DNA of 64,000 bases from Leuctra nigra (Eukaryota; Arthropoda; Insecta; Plecoptera; Leuctridae), in NCBI GenBank assembly GCA_934045905.1, contig OW203763.1, positions 40,268,724 through 40,332,723 of the forward strand, given 5' to 3'. The notes under the pieces were generated by a model. The model was not told where the DNA came from, searched no databases, and saw only the letters and a program-made list of their open reading frames with translations. The position numbers and the translations under genes were made by a program. Positions 60,601 through 64,000 of the stretch are shown here, in pieces. Numbering within the stretch: the stretch's first letter is position 1; each line of letters starts with the position of its first letter.

Positions 60601-61392
60601 TGGTCCGTCTCAGACCTAGAGACACTCATTGTTCTCGTTTATAATGTATCGTAAAATCATTTGCTCTCATTGTATCCTCAACCATTTATTGTCCTCCCTT
60701 GTTCGATGTCGTTTACAACCTTGTTACTCTTAGCCCTCTAAGGGTTGTAAAAATTCGTTCCAAAGAAATGGACCTTGAGTGGGTGAAAATGTAGACACAT
60801 TTGAGGGTCTATTGGCTCTGCGGCAGAGCTGATACAGAAAGCATTCCACAGCTGAGGTATGTTTTGATACTTTTACGTTTTTACGATAGGGTCAGGTCTA
60901 TTGTAGTGATGGCAATTTTCTGATTTTTTTTTTTTTGAAAATTTTCATGAAAATTTTCATGAAAATTTTCAATGCGTTGAAAATTTTTTAAATTACTATT
61001 TTTATTGCTTTATTGCACACAATTGTTGATAATATATCTGAAAAAAGCGTAAAATCAAAATCAAAATAAAAGTCAAATATAAGCCCAAATCTCGGTTTTT
61101 CTTCATTACGTAATTTTGGCCAGACTGTAATTTCTACATAGGCGGGAAATTTGAATGCTGTATTAATGATCATTTTGCACATTTACCACTCAGACAACAA
61201 CACGCATCATAATAGAGTTCAGTATGCATCCCAAGTACGCCCATACATTTATTAAATCAAATAAAATTGATTTAAACTTTTTCAAAAAATTTCAATTTTT
61301 TCAATGGTCATTGAAAATTTTCAATGGTGCCATCACTAGTCAGGTCCAATATAAGTGAGAACAATGAGTGTATCTAGGTCTGAAACGGACCA
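60601..61392. mobile_element. TA-flanked (Tc1/mariner-like) MITE nested in MITE-A
   Basis: TGGTCCGTCTCAGACCTAGA and the inverted TCTAGGTCTGAAACGGACCA, with ACACTCATTGTTCTC continuing the TIR. TA dinucleotides at 60599-60600 and 61393-61394. It contains a further MITE at 60904-61338. Non-coding. Confidence 0.88.
60904..61338. mobile_element. hAT-type MITE with GAAAATTTTC arrays, innermost of three
   Basis: TAGTGATGGCA at the left and TGCCATCACTA at the right, with GAAAATTTTCATGAAAATTT near the left and TTGAAAATTTTCAATGG near the right. GTCAGGTC lies on both sides (60891-60898 and 61339-61346), but five extra bases TATTG stand between the left copy and the TIR. Confidence 0.8.
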
Positions 61393-61503
61393 TAGAGCTA
61401 TAGATGACGAACTAGCATAGACAACATCTGAAGGTGTGATTAAATCATTTTCAGACAATCCGATTACCTACTTCAAATACCGTTTTATGTTTTGTCGAGT
61501 GTA

Positions 61504-62250
61504 CTCCTAGCGTATAACAGCAATACCTACTCAGTTCAATATCATCTCCACTATCTTCTGAAATGCCTACTTGGGAGAGTAAGATCGCTTCAAAATATCT
61601 GTTCGATTTTATTTTTGAACCAGATTTAGAGACCAAAAGGCTAAATTCACAAGGTCGAAGAGTAGTATCTGCTAATACGTAGTACCTAACTACAGTTATC
61701 TTTTGTTTTATCTTTCCTATAACACAGGGATGCTTATTGGCAGATACTATACTTTTTGTGAATCCAGCCTCAAACAGTTTAAATACCTACCCCGTAGACA
61801 AAATACAAAATGGGTGTTAATTTTAAACTGGTTTTGTCAGGATGCAGAAACCATACAATAATTCTCTCTTCTTGAACATTTCAACTGTATTTTATTTGAA
61901 CTCTATATTTCACCTTCTTTTCAGTAGGCTTCATCAGGGTTGAAAATAATCTGAACATTCTGAAAATACAGTTTGTGAAACGTGATAGAATTATTGTATC
62001 TAAATCCAAACTAACTATCAAGAAACTAAACATATTCACTAAACGCAGAACCACCCTATGTGGTACATTAGGTCTGCGCTGTCCACTATTTCTCTCTAGC
62101 TCGCAGTCATCTTGCCGGTCCATCTCTCCGAGCAAATCGCTATCAATGTTCAATCATCACCTTGTGACCCGCTTTCACAAATCAGTTTGACGATGCAGGC
62201 TAGTGGCTACTTGGCGTCAAGAATCAGCCGTCTTGTCTTCTAATACCAGC
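61504..62250. other. intergenic DNA
   Basis: No gene or repeat recognised. Confidence 0.45.
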
Positions 62251-62254
62251 TCCC

Positions 62255-62960
62255 CAGCAAACACACGACTGTCAGTTCTATGCCGGACCTGTATCATACC
62301 GATGACGGAGTGTCGGCAACGGCGATGGAGCGTCCCATGTAGATACCGATTTCATGCCGGCCCACTACTGACAAGCGGATATATCAGCACTCGGACAGTG
62401 TTCTGCTATCGGGCCAGTGCCGCACTGGCTGACACTATTCAGATATATCCGCGTGTGTCACAATGCCGGTGTCGGGCCGGTGTCTTTTGCCAGACACTAT
62501 TCAGATATGTCCGTGAGGTATCACCATGTCCGTGTCGGGCCGGTGTCTACTGGCGGACACTCTGCGGATATGTCTGAACGGTGTCCACATGATGCCGGGC
62601 CAGTGTCGGCGGGAGCGCGCGCGTTTCGAAAATGTTTTTTACGTGCCGTCGCATCGCCGTCGGACTTATGCCGGCCCGACACTCGTTGGACACAAATATG
62701 ACACTCTCAATTCCCTAACACAAACCATGGCGGCCTATAGCATTTTCATGCATCATTTAGAAGAATTTAATAGTGAAACAAAAATCAAGAAATATGCCTC
62801 ATATTGCAACCAAACAGTCTGATTTTGCAAAATAGAGTAGATTTTGTATTTCTAATTCATTTTATAACTTTTGATTGAAGTTTTACCCATTTATATTTGT
62901 TTTAAATCAGTTTAAAATTTGTTGTGTCCGCACGATGCTGGCCCAGTGCAAGACCGATGC
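62255..62960. repeat. GC-rich diverged repeat with GGGCCGGTGTC words
   Basis: Words such as GTGTCGGGCCGGTGTC and CAGACACTATTCAGATATGT recur about every 65-70 bp between 62380 and 62620, and GGCCCAGTGCAAGACCGATG appears near 62940. ORFs of 94-124 codons arise from the repeats and look like no protein I know. Probably a MITE or satellite-like family; ends not defined. Confidence 0.5.
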
Positions 62961-63129
62961 AAAGATGACATCAAGAATCAATTATCTTTCAATTGCACTT
63001 TTCAGCACATCAATTATCAAGGTGAAGCTATATAAATATATAGATTATTTCATATAGATTATTAAACACCAACAGTTATTTTAGAAAATCGCACAATTAA
63101 ATTTAAATTAATTGTTTTGTGTTGGCTAT

Positions 63130-63362
63130 TTCAAACTAAAACGAAGGGTAGAGAGCAAAGACTCGTGTCTTCGGCCGTCGCCCTTCGGCCTTCGGGAGGG
63201 TTCGTGATGGGGTTGTGAGAGAGGGAGGGGAGGGAGTTCAAGCAGTCAAACTCCAACGGTTTTTATCGTGACTACAAGTTTGATTTTTGACGCTGCACTA
63301 CAAGAAGAAAGATAATACTGCCAATCAACTGCTACATACCAGAAGACAATTGTTAATTGCAG
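63130..63362 (+). other. candidate non-coding first exon
   Basis: A patch with CTTCGGCCGTCGCCCTTCGG and GA-rich sequence ends at TTGCAGG|GTAAGTACC, a strong donor match. It could be the 5' UTR exon of a gene to the right. Weak evidence. Confidence 0.25.
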
Positions 63363-64000
63363 GGTAAGTACCAATTTCTTAACATGCAATGCAATAATGT
63401 AACTGTGTCTCTTAATGAACTAACACTCATGTAAAAAGTAAAAACGTTCTGCATTACGCGTCACTCCATTCGCAGTTCTCTCTCTTTCCAAATAATTTAA
63501 GTTGTTTGCAGCAGATTCTGTACAAGAGGGTAATTGCATTACGGAAACATACAAATAATTTTAGTTGTACCTATTGATCTCCATATTTAAAGGTTTTTAT
63601 ATGACAATTCAATTTTGTCCTACACAATTTTAATACCATTTTAATTTAATAACATTCAAATTATGTCACCTCTTCGAAATTAAAAACCGATTTTGCTTAA
63701 GTTTTCATGGACAATAATTCTACGTCTCTTAAAAATAAAGTATTGGCATGCTAACATATTTCAACATACATTTCAAGCCGATTTCAACCCCCCAACCCCC
63801 AGTCATCGTGTCCTTGCCTGTCTACATAGAGGATGGAAGTGAGGGGAGGGGAGGGGGAGTTGTTTGCTTTCCTCCAAGGTTGCCTTGAGCATTGACCATG
63901 CATTGACAATAGAAGGGATGGAGCACCTGCGGTTAAAAATCGAAGTATCAAAATTATCAATAATTGAGAAATTGATGTGGATGATCACCTAGATTTAAGG
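63363..64000. other. AT-rich DNA at window end
   Basis: Only a C-rich/G-rich patch (63788-63870). No gene recognised. Confidence 0.45.

Larger units (their letters stand above)
60471..61501. mobile_element. MITE-A copy split by nested MITEs
   Basis: The left end GCAAAACATGAAACGGTA is degenerate; the right end ACCGTTTTATGTTTTGTCGAGTG is followed by TA. Removing 60601-61392 and one TA joins CTCACCTAC to TAGAGCTATAGATGACG, restoring the usual MITE-A interior. Confidence 0.88.

Noticed and set aside
62203..62822. Overlapping + strand ORFs of 94-124 codons
   Set aside because: They are translations of a GC-rich repeat with recurring RVGPVS/CRAGV-type words in several frames.

Overview
The window is eukaryotic nuclear DNA, almost certainly from an insect. 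It is AT-rich, introns follow GT-AG, one host gene is spread over 26 kb of introns, and the space between is packed with transposable elements. I cannot name the species. The frequent short GTAGGTACCTAC-type motifs and the TE mix would fit a hemipteran, but that is only an impression.

Host genes. The main gene is a homologue of ST7 (suppressor of tumorigenicity 7) on the + strand, from a 10-nt first coding exon at 18265 to a terminal exon and stop at 44665. Nine exons up to 27426 and the last exon at 44570 join in frame. The penultimate exon, expected to be about 140 nt, is not visible; a 200-N assembly gap (29920-30119) lies in the same 17-kb intron. A possible last exon of another gene sits at 3423-3533. 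A frameshifted, intron-free TPX2-like copy lies at 46349-47945 on the - strand.

Mobile elements. Two Ty3/gypsy elements lie on the - strand. One (11175-16513) keeps an LTR, gag, protease, RT and RNase H but no integrase or second LTR. The other (35774-40061) is complete, with identical 133-bp LTRs and a 5-bp target duplication. A 5'-truncated LINE (41118-42842) is inserted in an older LINE fragment. At least eight non-autonomous hAT-type elements have readable 8-bp target duplications. A TA-flanked MITE family (TIR CACTC..ACGGTATTTG, called MITE-A here) occurs at least seven times. There are also PIF-like elements, fold-back elements, minisatellites and homopolymer G/C tracts.

Layout: 1-18 kb, intergenic DNA with MITEs, a 68-bp satellite-like array inside a MITE (9.1-10.4 kb) and gypsy-1; 18-27 kb, ST7 exons 1-9; 27-44.5 kb, a giant TE-filled ST7 intron holding the N gap, large inverted repeats, gypsy-2 and nested LINEs; 44.6-48 kb, ST7 last exon, a hAT MITE and the TPX2 retrocopy; 48-64 kb, intergenic DNA with a GC-rich promoter-like patch, MITE-A copies, a CAAGATCTTG-array element and a three-level MITE nest.

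The most notable theme is that several unrelated hAT-like MITEs share one design: terminal inverted repeats followed by arrays of a short self-complementary motif that differs in each family. One MITE-A copy has also grown an 18-unit internal tandem array.
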